From JBFWML01 sp050251635 (GTDB lineage: Bacteria; Campylobacterota; Campylobacteria; Campylobacterales; SZUA-545): 5,450 bases of DNA. The stretch lies in assembly GCA_050251635.1 (NCBI GenBank), contig JBFWML010000072.1, positions 1 to 5,450 on the forward strand. The letters run 5' to 3'. Under the pieces are notes generated by a model. It saw only the letters and a list, made by a program, of their open reading frames with translations. It made no database searches and was not told where the DNA came from. Position 1 is the first letter of the stretch. The number at the start of each line of letters is the position of its first letter. A program made the translations under genes and the position numbers. Positions 4,818-5,450 of this stretch are shown here, piece by piece.

Positions 4818-5450
4818 AAAAGCGCGCGCTCTTCGGAGCTTAAATGCCGCCACCCGCCGGGTTGCAAGCCCTCGAGCGTCAGGGCGCCGATCCGTTCCCG
4901 GTGCAGAGTTTCGACGCGGTTGCCCACGGCGGCAAACATCCGTTTAACCTGATGGTATTTGCCTTCAAAAATCGTCAGCCGCACCTCACGCAGGCCGAGC
5001 GGCTCGACCTGCGCGGGCAATGTCGGCTTCTCTTCGCCGCGCAGCACCACGCCGGATTCAAGCTGCTTGAGCGCGTCGATCGGCAAGGGATCGGCCAAAA
5101 TCGCCCGGTAGGTTTTGCCACACTGCTTGCGCGGAGAGGTCACGCGGTGCGACCATTCGCCGTCATCGGTTAGCAGCACCAATCCCGTTGTATCGGCATC
5201 GAGCCGTCCGGCAAAATGGAGCCGATCGCGGTGCGGCAGGTCAACAAGCTCCAATGCGGAAGCGTAGTTACCCTCCTCTTTGTGGGAGCAGACGTAGTTC
5301 TCGGGTTTATAAAGCAGGATATAGCGGTTCTGCACAGGGGGCAAAAGCGGCGCATCGTCCAAAAACACGGGCGCATCCTTGGCCACCTTGAGCGCGGGAT
5401 TTTTGACCGTCTCCTCCCCCACCCTGTCCCACCCTTTGCGGATGGCGGTA
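4814..5450 (-). CDS. rsuA: 16S rRNA pseudouridine(516) synthase RsuA, N-terminus cut by window edge
   Basis: The frame stops at 4814-4816 and stays open to the right edge, so the gene starts outside. A GTG at 5420-5422 is not the true start: the codons upstream read TAIRKGWDRVGEETVKNPALKV, the end of an S4 RNA-binding domain. Compared from memory with the 231-residue E. coli protein, about 20 residues are missing. The catalytic domain has GRLDADTTGLVLLTDDG with its catalytic Asp codon at 5198-5200. Other conserved parts are WSHRVTSPRKQCGKTY, EGKYHQVKRMFAAVGNRV and LHRERIGALTL. These match RsuA more closely than RluB, RluE or RluF. The enzyme isomerises U516 of 16S rRNA to pseudouridine during small-subunit assembly. 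Its stop overlaps the stop of the convergent cyclase gene. Confidence 0.93.
   Translation of the reverse strand, partial: TAIRKGWDRVGEETVKNPALKVAKDAPVFLDDAPLLPPVQNRYILLYKPENYVCSHKEEGNYASALELVDLPHRDRLHFAGRLDADTTGLVLLTDDGEWSHRVTSPRKQCGKTYRAILADPLPIDALKQLESGVVLRGEEKPTLPAQVEPLGLREVRLTIFEGKYHQVKRMFAAVGNRVETLHRERIGALTLEGLQPGGWRHLSSEERALF

Noticed and set aside
4805..4835. A GC-palindrome (AGCGCGCGCT) next to an A/T-run at the cyclase/rsuA junction, resembling a terminator
   Set aside because: The palindrome leaves no room for a stable stem with a proper loop and it lies inside the rsuA coding end, so it is not called as a terminator.

Overview
The window is about 5.4 kb of compact, fairly GC-rich bacterial chromosome with ordinary housekeeping and stress genes. 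No mobile element, CRISPR array, tRNA or rRNA was seen. The TypA sequence, including the wording around its P-loop and G2 region (HVDHGKTTMVDGLLRQSGTF, then RGITILSKNTAI), reads to me most like Campylobacterota (Epsilonproteobacteria). The coding GC would then suit a GC-richer marine or sediment lineage of that phylum. This placement is from memory of family sequences and is only moderately secure.

Layout, left to right. Positions 3-107 (+) are probably the last 34 codons of a gene that begins outside the window. A 44-base AT-rich gap separates it from a convergent small gene at 152-328 (-), which encodes a 58-residue four-cysteine protein with a clear ribosome binding site. Next on the minus strand, and transcribed toward that small gene, is an iron-storage nanocompartment operon. 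An encapsulated ferritin (EncFtn, 1179-1562) carries a C-terminal cargo-loading peptide, and 2 bases downstream is the encapsulin shell gene (376-1176). Further upstream on the same strand is typA/bipA (1681-3477), ending in a strong hairpin just before the EncFtn promoter region.

A short divergent promoter region (about 3478-3584) separates typA from a plus-strand gene (3585-4817). That gene encodes a membrane diguanylate cyclase with a periplasmic sensor domain carrying a CxxCH c-type haem motif, then HAMP and an intact GGDEF domain with an inhibitory site. It converges on rsuA (16S rRNA pseudouridine synthase, minus strand), and the two stop codons overlap in a shared TTAA. rsuA runs off the right edge, so its N-terminus is missing.

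How the parts relate: EncFtn oxidises Fe(II) and is packed inside the encapsulin shell to store iron safely. The small four-Cys protein lies in the same direction 47 bases after the encapsulin stop and may be a third operon member, though its function is unknown. TypA and RsuA both concern ribosome assembly or modification. The haem-linked cyclase would convert a redox or ligand signal in the periplasm into cytoplasmic c-di-GMP. Nothing here is a clearly undescribed system. The most novel candidates are the Cys-rich ORF beside the encapsulin operon, the A7 run at the EncFtn/encapsulin junction, and the haem-linked cyclase.
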